A program made the position numbers and the translations under genes. From positions 1-64,000 of the IMG/VR virus record IMGVR_UViG_3300004369_000004: DNA of 64,000 nucleotides. One strand, 5' to 3'. Source of the stretch: a virus. This document shows positions 25,729 to 37,300 of the stretch, piece after piece. The first letter of the stretch is position 1, and each line of letters starts with the position of its first letter. A model generated the notes under the pieces. It was given only the letters and a program-made list of their open reading frames with translations, did no database searches and had not been told where the DNA came from.

Positions 25729-28700
25729 GTCATAACCAGGGTTGTTATCTCTTAGCTCTTGTCTAAATGCTTCAGCTGCTTTAGCGGCTTGTTGTGCAGT
25801 TAACTGTGGGAAATATTGTTTTAAGTTCTCAGCAGTTATCTGATCATACGATAAACTCATGGTCTCTCCATTAGGTAGTTCAATACCATAAGTCAAGTCT
25901 TCTTCAGACAACTCAGCAGGTTCTTGTTCCTTTACGGTAGAAGATTTGTCTTTGATTTTAAGACCTGACTCCTGAGCAAGAGACTCTAAAGAATCTTCTT
26001 CAGTGAAATCCATAGGAACATAATCTGCTGACGGATCTTCCATAGTTTCTGAAGTTTCTGAGTCAATCATTTTTTCAGAAGTAGGTTCTCTGTTTACCCA
26101 CGCTTCTTCCATTTCAGGAAGAACTCTTTCGTATGCGGCTTTTAGTGAGTCGATGTACCAACCACGACTTAAAGGTGTACTATTCCACTCAGCAGATAGA
26201 CCCTCTACATAAGAATTTTCTAAAAACTCTAGTCCCCCTTTATCATAAAGAGCACCAAACATACGAGAATTCTGTAAGAACCTAGCTTCTAAGATATCTG
26301 TCATGTTATTGGTAAGAAGCTCCTGTCTCTTGCCAGAGATTTTACCTTCACGCTCAAGTACGTCTTTTGTTTTTGTGTAAGCTGCCCAAGCATCTTCATA
26401 CTTCTTTCCATTAAACTCTACTTTCCAATCAGTCTTAAGGTTACCTTTTGACTTTGCAAGAGTTGTATTAGGAGAGAGCATAGCACTTAGCTGAGTCTTA
26501 TAAGGACTAATGCGAATACCTTTCACACCTGATCTATAGTCAGGGAAGTATCTACTATTATTTAAAGCACTAGTTTTAGTACCGTTAACCTTGTTATGAA
26601 GTTTAAGAATCTGCTGCATGTAAGCAAGAAGCTTCATTCTATCTTCAGAAACTTCGCCAGGTACAACTTTAACCTTCTCAGCTATAGTATCCATTTCGTC
26701 CATAGCAGGAACAATGGCGTCTAAAGCATCTAAGGGTAAGTAAGGTTGTAGACTTCTATACTTAATAGTAAAGCCTTGCCCCATAATCGTAGCGCTTGCA
26801 ACATCGTGGAAGAACTGTCTTACCTGTTCATCTAGATTTACATCACCACTTCCAGGTGTGCTCAAGCCATAATTAAGACCATCTTGGAAAGACTTCTGCA
26901 TAGAGTCAACCATAATAGGATCTCTTTCATTAGTCTCCATAGCAACATAGAACTTATTAGTGTTTTCTACGTTCTTAGTCTTAAAGTTTTTAAGGAACAG
27001 GTTGTTCTGTGCAAAATCTTTGAGCTCACTATTCTCTTGAGTTTTCTTTCTGAACAACTCAGTGAATTTACTTCTCAAGTTACCTACACCATTTTGAGTA
27101 AGGTATCCTGAATTAGGTCCATACTCTAAGTAGTAATCAACATCATCTTCCTCTGAGAAAGAATACTGTTGAATAATACCATGCATTATTGCATTGTTTA
27201 AGTTATTAACTTCTGTAGATCTTTCATCAGGAGCCCAATACTTTCCATACTCTTTAGTAAAGTCATTTAAGAAATCCTGATACCATGCCATTCCCATAAT
27301 AGAGAATGCATTCTCTCCAATTGCAATTGCTTCTTTTGTAAGGTTAAATGGAGATACTACACTATCCTTAAGAATTTTATTAATTCCATCTTGATTAAAG
27401 TTATCAGACTCTTCTTTAATAGTATTAACTACTCTGTGAAAGTCATTAAGAGTAATATATCTAGCAGTGTTAAAGTCAATAGCTGAGTTGAGGTTAAGAA
27501 GATCTTTGTTCTGCTCAGACACGAGGTGATACTGAGTCATGAATGCAATCTGAGCAGCAAGTTCAGAAGTAGATTCTCCTTGTTTTGCAGCCTCTAACAA
27601 GTTATCGTAAGCTTCACGGGTATTGTCTACAGAAGGAGCGTATGACTCTTCCGACATATTTCTAATATGCTTAGTGAAGTAGTCGTCCTTAAGTATGTTA
27701 TTAATGGTTTTATTTAGATCAGGAATATTATTAGTAAAACCTATAAACTTCTTTTTACCCAAAGCAGTTAGTCCCTCTCTCAAGTAATTCATTACACCCG
27801 AAGACTTTTCACCTAGCAACCTAGATGTAGAGTTTAGTCTAGAATTCTTTAAGTAGTGTTGAACAATAGGCTGATTAACCAACAAGATAGCATCTTCGAT
27901 AGGCGTACCATTTAACACCATTTGAAGGATAATAGGAGCTCTCTTGTTATCTGCATTAAAGTAGTTTACCCAATCTTCTTTTTCTACGTCTACAAAACCG
28001 TTGATAAACTCATCAATAAGATCAGAAATCAAATGTTCGTTATTAGCATCGTAGTATCCGCCCAGGTTAATTGAATTGTTTACTTTGTTAGCACGCATCA
28101 AATAATTCTTCATAAAGAACTCATTTGTGTAGCGAAGGCCAGTTTGCTGATACAACTTATGCAAAGCGTTCATCTTTGCAGCTGTACCTAGACCTTTCTT
28201 AGCCATAGCATTCTCTTTAAAAATCTGAAGAGATACGCTAGGAGTAAACATTCTAGAAGAAGAGATTCTACCTTTGCCCTTTTTATAAACCTCATTGTAG
28301 TGATTAGCTATCTTCTTAAGAATAGGAGAATCGTTAGGCTTAAGCATCTGCTTCATAATAGCAGGCTCAGACAATACAGAAGAAAGACTTTGGATTAACT
28401 CATTAGAGAAACCTGATTTGATTTTACCTGGAGAATACTGAGCAACTTCTGCATACTTAGAACGCATGGCTTTTATAGACTCATATAGTGCTCTAACTTG
28501 AGCATCATCTTTGCTGGCCTCAGTAAGTTTCTCTAGGAATGTAAGTTGGTCAAATGCAGAATCAAAAATCTCACTTTTCTCTTGGTCCGATAACTTAGAC
28601 TTATCAAAGTTAAGAATCATTCCATTATTAGCAATGTGTTTCTCAAGTACTTGAACAGCAGTCTGTTGCGAGTCGTACTTAGATTTGAATTCTTCTAGTT

Positions 28701-31700
28701 TATTTTTAAGAAGATCTTGGTGAGCTTTTAAGCTATCCAAAAGTTCTTTTCTAGCTGCTACATAATTGTATACAGTCTTTGGATTCTTTTTAAATCTACT
28801 GTCTGCTTGTTTTAGATTACCTTCCTGATCTAGTTCAGGCTCATACATAAACAATTTGTCAATGTCAAAGTCACCACCAGACTTGGTAACCAAAGAAGGA
28901 GGAACAATAATTATAGGACCAGCAGACTCTGAAAGAAACTCACGAACACGGAAGTGCTCCATAGAGTTAAATCCTTGTACAGGAATACGTACTCCAACAA
29001 TAGTTAATTTGTCAGAATGTTCTTCAACCCACTGATCATCCATCAATGCCTTGTTAAGGTTTGTTAGATTATCTATAATCTCGCCATCCCACTCAAGCTC
29101 AAGCAAGCCACCATATTTCTTATGGTTGAATGCGATTTTAATATCTGCAGGTTGATGTTTTCCATTTACAATACGTCCATAGTCTCTAAGACCAGACACA
29201 CCGTACTTCTCAACTTGCGCTTTTGTAGGTTTAACAAATCTTGTATTACTCTTGTTAAAGCCTGAAGAAGCCGTTTGAATAAATGCTTCGCCAAACATTT
29301 TAGGCTTAAGAACTCTCTTGCTTATAGAAGTTGAGATTACATTCTCAATCAACTGTCTGTGAGGAGATACGTCTAAAGCAAACAAGAATTTATTATCCTG
29401 CACTTTGAGATAGTCATATACTGCTTGCGGAATATCTTTCTTGTCAAACTCTGACTTAATCCAATCAGCAAACTTTGCTGTGTCAAAACTAACAAGGCCT
29501 CCTTCTTGATCTACAGTAGCTCCAATAGAACTAAATATCTTAGCTTTTTCTGTTTGTACTACTACGTCAATGTTTGTCTTAAAGGCATTAATAGCTTTAG
29601 TAATCTTTTGCTCAAGACCAGGTACAGCTTTAATCTCATCTCGTATCTCACCACCCTCATAGAAGTTAGAGAATGCTAGTTTAACCATCTGTGTAGATAG
29701 AGTAGCTTCTCCCTTAAACTTAGGAGCAATGTATTGTTGTCTTCTCAAACCTTCAATAGGAAGAGTAATTAAGTTTTCTTGTTCAATGTCGTTGGTCTTT
29801 AATACTTCATTGCTTTTACCAGAAGGCTCGATTACTTTTTCAGTTTTATAAAAAGGAATAGATTCTCTAGGAGAAGACATCTTACTTCCACTATCAAAAG
29901 TAGCAAAGTCTACTCCACCTTCTAGCATGTTAACCATCAGGTCTTCTAGATCTGTCTCAAACAACGCAGAAGGAAGCAAAGGAGCAACAGAGTATTTACC
30001 CAACATCACATAATTAGTATCTTCTACAGGGGACCCCCAGTAGCCTAACTTAAGTGAAGGCAGTGCTCCTAAATTAACCTTCGCTTGAAGTGCTTTGATT
30101 TGACCGTACACTTTAGGATCAGCTGTTTCACGGTACTCCAAAACTTTCTCCATAATTTTTACCTCGTTTTGGTAAAGTTCTTCTAGTTGAGGAGTCCACT
30201 CTCCTACGCTATCCAAATAAAATCTCAAGAAGTCTAGGTTACCATAAGCCTGTGCGTCAGATTCTTTGTCTTGTCTGATTACAGAATCAAGGGCAAGTCC
30301 TAAGTCATCCTCTGCTTGAGCTTTATAGAAAACATTGTCTTTCTTTTTCTTATCAAGGCTCTTAAGGTGCTCTGCATAACTATCAATTACTGCTTCTCTA
30401 TAAAGCCTGCTTTGAGTCTCGTTATCAAAAGTCTTAATATCCTTGAACTGTACGTAGCTAAAGTTCTTAGTATAGTCTCTTACGTTATTTGGAGATACTA
30501 AAGCCTCAAGCTTTCTGCCCAACTTAGCGTTAGAGTTTCTACTAGTCAAGTCTTGGTCATCTATAATAGGCTGACGACCTGGAGAAATAGATGCACCTAA
30601 ACGTTTAAATACTTCACGCCAGTTATTAGCTGCAATATCTTTTGGCTTGATTCCAAAGTTAGAAGGATCTCCAACTAACAAGTGTAAGTATTCTACCTGG
30701 TGGGTGTAATAGTTTGTAATATAAGAAGCCAGGGTAGGATAAATATCATAATCCCCAAAGACATCTTTAAAACGTTCTTGAAGAGATGGTAGTTTTTTAG
30801 TACCTTCAATTCTTCCACCATTAATAGCTTGCGCCAGTTCATTGATGGAAGTTTCCATCTCTGTGCTAAAGAAATTAGTAAGATAGTCTTCAAAGCTTAC
30901 ATAGCCTATTGAGTTTGCTAAAGCTTTTATAGTTTCTTCTTTTGACTTCTCACTGGTTCTTAAGCTATCTATGATTTCTTTCTTAACATCCTTAGGAAGA
31001 ATGTCATTAAAAATAATAAACTGAGCACCTCTTGTCTCCTTTGCATTTAGAGTGTCCTTCTGGTTAGAGTCATCGTAGATTCTAGCCATCTCAAACTCTA
31101 AGTAATCTTTAAACTGATCAATTACTTCAGGAGCTAGAGTAATCTTTTTTGTTTCTGGATTATAACCAAACTTATCAAATCCGTAGTAAATTCTGCTACC
31201 TCTAGACTCACCTACTCTGATAGCAAACGTAGAAGACTTTGCTCCGTTACGCATGTTCTCAACAATACCTTCTTTAAGGAAAGCAGCTAAGTCTTGTACA
31301 TACTTATCGTCTACGTCTAGATTAATAGTCTTTTTATCAGAGAAACCAGTAAAGTTATCTAGACGCATTGTAACAGGCATTCTAGATTTACCTATCAGTC
31401 TTTCGCCACCTTCATTGAACATCTTGCGCATCAAGGCGGATTTTCCAATAAAGTTATTTCTATTAGGATTTAAGTGCCCAGTAAGCTCATTAATATTCTG
31501 AGCAGCATTAATCTTTTCAATCTGATAAGCTAGGTGTTGACGCTCCCTTATAGACCACTCCATGTTTCCTTCCTCGTTCAAGAATGAACCTGACTTGGTT
31601 ACATAGTAGTAGTTTTCAATTGCTTTATACAAAAGAACTCTTTCGTTATTGAGGAATTCTTTCTTGTTAAAGTTTGCAGTAAGAAAATCGTATACAGGCT

Positions 31701-34260
31701 TAAACTCCTCTTCCTTTGCTAGAGGCTTGTTCATCGCAACAATGCGATCATAGATATCAGTTCTCAAATCACTCAAGAACGTGCCTGCTGGAGTTTCAAT
31801 ATTTCTAGGTACAAGATTCTTTAGACCTCTATACTTATCGTTAAGAGGAAGATTGTAAACTAGTTCATATAACTGCATCTTTTTATATGCAGACAGAGCC
31901 ATCTTTCTAATAGCTGCAATTGTCCCAGGAGAATAAGGGGAAACACTTTTTCTTATTTGACCTTTTTTGTCAAACAATACTTTTGCTTTTCCCTGTGTTA
32001 AATTGATACCAAAAGAATCCTGTAAGAAATCAAAGATAACTTTATCAGGACTATTAGGAAGAATCTCATAAGAATCTAAAGCAGAAGAAACAGAAAATGT
32101 AGCGAAGTCCAAACCTTCGTTAGTAGTGTTTGCAAACTTTCTATATCCATCATTGTCTACTTCCCCCCTATAAGCTCTAGAAGCGCTAAGCTGAAACTCT
32201 GTATCTAAGAATTCTGCCAATGCATCTTGAGTCAATGTGTTCACAGAGAAAGTACTTAAAGTCAAAGCAGACTTTTTTCTTTGCTTTATTTTCTTTTCCT
32301 GATCTCCTTTTTCTGCAGGAGAAACTTCTTCAGAACTAACAATCTCTTCTGATGCTTTAGCTCTCACAGTAAATGGAGGAATCTGAGGCATAGTCAAAGA
32401 TTGCATAATCTGAGCCTTAAGACTCAACTCTACAGGAGTAAGAGTAACAGAGTCAGGACTTGGAAGAAGCTCGAGCAAATCGGCCATTTGAGGATTATAC
32501 TCTACTAGGCTTTGAATCTTATTGATTACATCCTTATAAGATGTCAATCCAGACAATGCATCTTGCAAAAGGTTTTTATTGTAAAGGAAGTTTCCACTTG
32601 CAGGCAACCCTAGAAGGTTACCTCTGACCAATTGTACTTCTCCGTCTACAATTCTTTTATCAGGAAGACTTCTAATAAGCTCTACTACATATGGATCGTA
32701 GAACTGCAAAGGATTAGATGCGCCAGGATCATCATAGATACCAACAGACTTGGTTTGTTCTGACTCATCCTTATCATCGTTTAGTTTGTCTTGGCTATCT
32801 TCCTTAGCTAGAGTAGTTTTAAAAATCTCTCCCTGTATGTTTTCTTGGTGATGATCTACTACTTTCTTCCAGTTCTCTTCGCTGTGAACTAACAAGCGTA
32901 AGTATGATCTTGTATTCTCTAATCTCTCTTTAGCAGATAAAGACTTTGTAGATTCAATCTGACTAGTAAGATCATCAATCAATACCTCAACTTCGTTACG
33001 TGCAAAGTTGTACAAAGAGGAAACATACTGACTTCTAAACTTCTTGTCCATCAAGCTTGTGATGCTAACCTTGTCAGCTCTCATCTTGTTGTACAAAGTG
33101 TAGTCAATAAAGCCAAAGACCTCAAATGTTTCTTGAGGAGTAAGATCAAAAGTATTCTTGCCTGACTCATTCTCATAGTCTAGGCTAAATCCTATAGATC
33201 TATTAAGTAAGTCAAAGCTAACGTTAGTATTGTCTAGAGAGAATCTACTAAAGTTACTAGTGTAAAGAGTCTCAAATACTTCTCCTACTTTAGAATTTTG
33301 AAGATCTTTAAAAGTGATTTTCTTTTGTTCAACAGGTACTCCCGTAAAGAAAGACTTCAAGAAATCTTGAATTTTTTGGAAGATAGTTCTTACAGGCTTC
33401 TCCAATTTCTCAGGAGACTTGGTGCGAGTAATTGCATATGCTCTGTACTCCTCTGCCAAGATCTCTTCTGTCTGTCTATCAGTGAGTGCGTAATAAGGAA
33501 TACTGATTTCACCTATCTTTACAGAACCTTCTCTGTCTCTTACAGAAGCATAGAGCTCTGTGCGCTCTTCTTTAGATAGAAACTTTTGAGTGAATTCGTG
33601 AAAAGATTCGTGATACAAATCTGTTTTTTCCGAACCTCTATATACTGTTAAAGCATTCTTAGACCATGTAGCATATGCACCACTGTTAACAATGTTAGAC
33701 ATGTTAACAAAGTTGATATGTTTAGAGATCTCACTTTTTTGAAAATTAACATAGGCATCTAGTTGATCCAAAGCCGTAGTAGGCTCCATGTTATTCAGCA
33801 ATGAATTAGGATCTTGCTCTAGTTGTTCTCTTGTTACATCAAGAACTCCGTAAAAGTTTTCTCTACGTATAGCAGAAGCTCTTGCTGATTGTCGTATGTA
33901 TGATTGAGATATATCTTCAACTGTACCTTTTTTCCTATCAATGAATTCTTTTACTGCTTTGACTTTCTGAGCAGAAGACTTATTGTCAAACTCAGGATTA
34001 GCTTTTTTAAAGTTATTTCCAAAAGTAATAGACATTGCTAGAGTTGCAGCTCTAGAATCTCCTTTAAATGAGTCCTCTAATTTTTCATAAAACTTATTAC
34101 CAATTACTTTATCTAACTTGGCTCTTTTGTCAAGTCTTTGATGTAAAGGCAATCCATTGTTTTTATCCCAAAGGAAGTATGCAAAGTCCTCACCCACAAT
34201 CTGGCTAAGGTCATTAAATTGTTTTCTTATATTAGGATCTGATAAATTAGGACAAATCAT
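25711..34260 (-). CDS. virion-packaged two-barrel RNA polymerase with N-terminal protease-like domain (2849 aa)
   Basis: The catalytic signature of crAss-like phage RNA polymerases, DFDID, is at residues 1797-1801 within SGGDFDIDKLF, preceded by VRIPVQGFNSMEHF. The three aspartates are expected to hold the catalytic magnesium, as in QDE-1-like and multisubunit polymerases. The N-terminal part carries an HESFH site (H217, E218, H221) with EEILAEEYRAYA further on, the layout of a gluzincin-type protease. In the related Cellulophaga phage phi14:2 such a polymerase is packaged and transcribes early genes after entry; the same is inferred here. The acidic C-terminal 200 residues look disordered. 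It has its own promoter at 34277. Confidence 0.88.
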   Translation of the reverse strand: MICPNLSDPNIRKQFNDLSQIVGEDFAYFLWDKNNGLPLHQRLDKRAKLDKVIGNKFYEKLEDSFKGDSRAATLAMSITFGNNFKKANPEFDNKSSAQKVKAVKEFIDRKKGTVEDISQSYIRQSARASAIRRENFYGVLDVTREQLEQDPNSLLNNMEPTTALDQLDAYVNFQKSEISKHINFVNMSNIVNSGAYATWSKNALTVYRGSEKTDLYHESFHEFTQKFLSKEERTELYASVRDREGSVKIGEISIPYYALTDRQTEEILAEEYRAYAITRTKSPEKLEKPVRTIFQKIQDFLKSFFTGVPVEQKKITFKDLQNSKVGEVFETLYTSNFSRFSLDNTNVSFDLLNRSIGFSLDYENESGKNTFDLTPQETFEVFGFIDYTLYNKMRADKVSITSLMDKKFRSQYVSSLYNFARNEVEVLIDDLTSQIESTKSLSAKERLENTRSYLRLLVHSEENWKKVVDHHQENIQGEIFKTTLAKEDSQDKLNDDKDESEQTKSVGIYDDPGASNPLQFYDPYVVELIRSLPDKRIVDGEVQLVRGNLLGLPASGNFLYNKNLLQDALSGLTSYKDVINKIQSLVEYNPQMADLLELLPSPDSVTLTPVELSLKAQIMQSLTMPQIPPFTVRAKASEEIVSSEEVSPAEKGDQEKKIKQRKKSALTLSTFSVNTLTQDALAEFLDTEFQLSASRAYRGEVDNDGYRKFANTTNEGLDFATFSVSSALDSYEILPNSPDKVIFDFLQDSFGINLTQGKAKVLFDKKGQIRKSVSPYSPGTIAAIRKMALSAYKKMQLYELVYNLPLNDKYRGLKNLVPRNIETPAGTFLSDLRTDIYDRIVAMNKPLAKEEEFKPVYDFLTANFNKKEFLNNERVLLYKAIENYYYVTKSGSFLNEEGNMEWSIRERQHLAYQIEKINAAQNINELTGHLNPNRNNFIGKSALMRKMFNEGGERLIGKSRMPVTMRLDNFTGFSDKKTINLDVDDKYVQDLAAFLKEGIVENMRNGAKSSTFAIRVGESRGSRIYYGFDKFGYNPETKKITLAPEVIDQFKDYLEFEMARIYDDSNQKDTLNAKETRGAQFIIFNDILPKDVKKEIIDSLRTSEKSKEETIKALANSIGYVSFEDYLTNFFSTEMETSINELAQAINGGRIEGTKKLPSLQERFKDVFGDYDIYPTLASYITNYYTHQVEYLHLLVGDPSNFGIKPKDIAANNWREVFKRLGASISPGRQPIIDDQDLTSRNSNAKLGRKLEALVSPNNVRDYTKNFSYVQFKDIKTFDNETQSRLYREAVIDSYAEHLKSLDKKKKDNVFYKAQAEDDLGLALDSVIRQDKESDAQAYGNLDFLRFYLDSVGEWTPQLEELYQNEVKIMEKVLEYRETADPKVYGQIKALQAKVNLGALPSLKLGYWGSPVEDTNYVMLGKYSVAPLLPSALFETDLEDLMVNMLEGGVDFATFDSGSKMSSPRESIPFYKTEKVIEPSGKSNEVLKTNDIEQENLITLPIEGLRRQQYIAPKFKGEATLSTQMVKLAFSNFYEGGEIRDEIKAVPGLEQKITKAINAFKTNIDVVVQTEKAKIFSSIGATVDQEGGLVSFDTAKFADWIKSEFDKKDIPQAVYDYLKVQDNKFLFALDVSPHRQLIENVISTSISKRVLKPKMFGEAFIQTASSGFNKSNTRFVKPTKAQVEKYGVSGLRDYGRIVNGKHQPADIKIAFNHKKYGGLLELEWDGEIIDNLTNLNKALMDDQWVEEHSDKLTIVGVRIPVQGFNSMEHFRVREFLSESAGPIIIVPPSLVTKSGGDFDIDKLFMYEPELDQEGNLKQADSRFKKNPKTVYNYVAARKELLDSLKAHQDLLKNKLEEFKSKYDSQQTAVQVLEKHIANNGMILNFDKSKLSDQEKSEIFDSAFDQLTFLEKLTEASKDDAQVRALYESIKAMRSKYAEVAQYSPGKIKSGFSNELIQSLSSVLSEPAIMKQMLKPNDSPILKKIANHYNEVYKKGKGRISSSRMFTPSVSLQIFKENAMAKKGLGTAAKMNALHKLYQQTGLRYTNEFFMKNYLMRANKVNNSINLGGYYDANNEHLISDLIDEFINGFVDVEKEDWVNYFNADNKRAPIILQMVLNGTPIEDAILLVNQPIVQHYLKNSRLNSTSRLLGEKSSGVMNYLREGLTALGKKKFIGFTNNIPDLNKTINNILKDDYFTKHIRNMSEESYAPSVDNTREAYDNLLEAAKQGESTSELAAQIAFMTQYHLVSEQNKDLLNLNSAIDFNTARYITLNDFHRVVNTIKEESDNFNQDGINKILKDSVVSPFNLTKEAIAIGENAFSIMGMAWYQDFLNDFTKEYGKYWAPDERSTEVNNLNNAIMHGIIQQYSFSEEDDVDYYLEYGPNSGYLTQNGVGNLRSKFTELFRKKTQENSELKDFAQNNLFLKNFKTKNVENTNKFYVAMETNERDPIMVDSMQKSFQDGLNYGLSTPGSGDVNLDEQVRQFFHDVASATIMGQGFTIKYRSLQPYLPLDALDAIVPAMDEMDTIAEKVKVVPGEVSEDRMKLLAYMQQILKLHNKVNGTKTSALNNSRYFPDYRSGVKGIRISPYKTQLSAMLSPNTTLAKSKGNLKTDWKVEFNGKKYEDAWAAYTKTKDVLEREGKISGKRQELLTNNMTDILEARFLQNSRMFGALYDKGGLEFLENSYVEGLSAEWNSTPLSRGWYIDSLKAAYERVLPEMEEAWVNREPTSEKMIDSETSETMEDPSADYVPMDFTEEDSLESLAQESGLKIKDKSSTVKEQEPAELSEEDLTYGIELPNGETMSLSYDQITAENLKQYFPQLTAQQAAKAAEAFRQELRDNNPGYDFETKC

Positions 34261-34276
34261 TACTTTTCAATTTATA

Positions 34277-34307
34277 CAAATATACTTTAAAACTAAAAGA
34301 AATAAAG
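34277..34307 (-). promoter_or_regulatory. TATATTTG promoter for the RNA polymerase gene
   Basis: TATATTTG on the - strand at 34284-34277, 16 bases before the start codon. The -33 region (34303-34307) is weak, reading CTTTA rather than TTTG. It lies in the 54-base gap between two giant genes, which holds nothing else. Confidence 0.65.
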
Positions 34308-34314
34308 AGTTATA

Positions 34315-37300
34315 TTACAAACCAGGACCTGATCTACGGCCAGATTTTATAGCAGCTTTTCTACCAGAACCTGTCTTACAAACTTCTTTATTTTCTTTAC
34401 CTTGTTGTTTTTGATTTTCATCAAGCGCTTCGTCAGTTACAGAATTCTCCATTTCCTCAAAGCTTAGGGGTGTTTTCTCTTTACCAGCAGGAACAACTTC
34501 TTCAGATTTCCAATCCTCCCTAGCTACTCTTACAAGGTTGTAATCAGCTTCTCTGCTATCAGATTTATCGACTATAACAGATCCAATTACAACAGAATTA
34601 TCTGGAAGAGCAGCAGCTTGAGTAGAAGTTAATCTTCTAGCCAATACTCTTTTAGTCTTTCCATTTTTATCTGTGACAGAAAGAAGAACTAATTCAAAAT
34701 CTGGATTATCAATAACTCTCTCGTAAGCTTGCCCAGTAATCTCGCCTTGCTCATTCGGAATCAATACCTGAACATCAGTAACAGAATTAGGATTAGCTTC
34801 AATCTGAGCAATAAGCTCATCGTAGTCTAACTCTTTCATTGGAGGAAGCTTTCCTAAATAATCTGCAAACTCTGCATGAGGCACAACAGCAAACTTGTCT
34901 TGTATCTTAGGTTTAAGAGTCGTAGACTTCTTAGTTTCTGTAGGACCTTCTAAGGCAGCTAATGATTCTTTTTCCTCCCTAGACAACCCTACAGAATTTA
35001 ATTCTTGAGTTGTAAGTTTAGCGCCAAAAGATTTATTTATATTTTCTAAAACTTGTCTAGAAGGAGTGGGGAAAACTAAATCAGAAAACTTAGGAGAAAG
35101 AGAAGTGCCTAATTGAGATCCTCTTCCTTTTCCTGAAAAATAAGCAGAAGTAACATACTTGATTTTTTGTTCATCTGTTACAATCTCTTTATTATTCTCA
35201 TCAGTTACCTTTCCTAATCTTTGATACTTTTCATTGTAAGGCTTAATTGCCTCATACAAATCAACCAAGTATTGACGAGTAGCAGGAGAAAGACTTGCTA
35301 AAACTTCGTCAGAGATATTATTAAATCTTTTATCGTTACCTTCATAGAAGGCTTTCTCAAAGATTCTAAATAAAGTTTTCTGTTGTGCTTGATCTACAGG
35401 TGCTTCCGAAGACTCTTGCTCTTCTACCTTTTGTTTGATCTTAGATGGAGGAGTAGCAGCAGCTTTAATATTCTTAACCTTGTTAATCTTATCAATAGCT
35501 TCTAGATCCAAATACAAAGATTTGTTTACCATAGAGGTAACTTTGTTCTCTTTGTCTACTGGTAGCTCATGAGTTCTTTTTATGTAATCAAGATAAGACT
35601 CTTGGCCTATCTCAATTTCACCCGCCTCATTCAAAGAAACAAACGGTATCTTGTTTCCAAACTTTTTTCCACCCAAAAGATAATCTGCGTCTACTTTGTA
35701 ATAATGATCTTGTAGAGTCTTAATAAACTCTTCTTTGCTTAGAGTTTTAAACTGTCTCTTACCATCTTTATCAGTAGTAACTCTTTTAGGCTTGATAAGC
35801 TGATCAAGAATTTCTTGACCCTCAACACTTCTATAACGCTCTCCTTCGAAGAACATCAATCGATTGTCTTTATCAATCTGGTTAATTACAGTTCTTAGGA
35901 ATGCGTCAAGTTGGGCGGGGCTAATAAGATCTGTATTATTAGAATACACAAGCTCAGCAATTGCTACAGCTTCTGCTTCAGAGATCTTACGGTTATTTAG
36001 AATAACAGGATTACCGTTGTTGTTGTAGTACAAACGACCCAGTTGGAACTTAAAGTATTTATCAAAGATAGACTCAGAAGAATTCTGCGCAATTTGAAAA
36101 TCATTCAAGCTTGCAGTTTCAGATATTCCAGGAACATCTTGTACAGCCATGTAATTAGTACGTGGCAACAGCACACCTTCAGATACGTCTGCATCTAATA
36201 CTACATCAGTATCATCGTTCTCTTTAAGGTAATCGATAAGAGTATTTCTAGCATCATAAGCAGGTCCATAAGTTGACAATACTTCATCTTCTGTGACTCC
36301 GAGCTCAGTGCCTTCTCTTTCTACACGTCTTGAGTTTCTCCAAGGAACTTTTTTCCAATTAGAATTCTTTCTACCTTCTGCAGATTGTTCTGCAGTAAAG
36401 TTTAATTCGAGCGGATATCCACCCTCATCATAAACAATCTTACCTTTTTCATCCGCAACAGTGATAAGTACGTCAGGTTGATTAACCAATCCTCTGCCTT
36501 TGTTGCGCAAGAAGAAATCAATCTGACCCTCATCAAAGAAGTTCTCACCTAACATGTCTGTAATAGGCTGAAGGAAAGTTACTTTCTCCTCTTCAGACAA
36601 CTGTTTAAACTTAAGACCAAGCAAATTAGCATCTGAAGTTTCAAAGAAATTAGATATAGTCTTTAAACGCTCCTCGATTTGTTGATCAGATTCTTTAGGG
36701 AATCTATTAGATAAAACCTCTCTTAGGAATTGTCTTCTATTAAGGACCTTAGCTTTAAAAGGTTCCTCAGATAGCTTATCTAAGAACTTAACTCTTCTTA
36801 CAACAGCAGGATCAGTAGACAATTCATTTTGAGCATTTACCTCAATACCAGCAGTTCGTGCAGGAGAAGTTAATTCTAATAGTCTAGCACGTCTAGCATT
36901 CATAATAGCATCAAGCTTCTGCAAACCTGCAGTGATATTATCAGGAACTTTTTCTTCACGAGCTTCTTCGCTTACTGGCGGTCTGTCCTCAGATTCGTCT
37001 TCTGCGGCTTCTTCAGTAGAAGGTACTTCCTCTGTAGTAGCTGTAGTATTAAAGTCTGTTGTAGGATTCTTAAGTACAACTTTAGTGGCAGTTTTTTCCC
37101 ATAGTTCTAACTCAGCCAACGCTTCTTGTAGTGAAGAGATTCTAGGACTGTTAGGATTAGTAGATTCAATTGTTGCAATTTCTGCAACAATCCCAGCCTT
37201 TGCCTCATTAAGTTCATCGGTAAAAGCCGATTTATCTTTGTTAGCTAGATAGTTGTTAAGGATTTGTTTAAGCTTTCTAGCTCTAGCACTATTAGGATTA

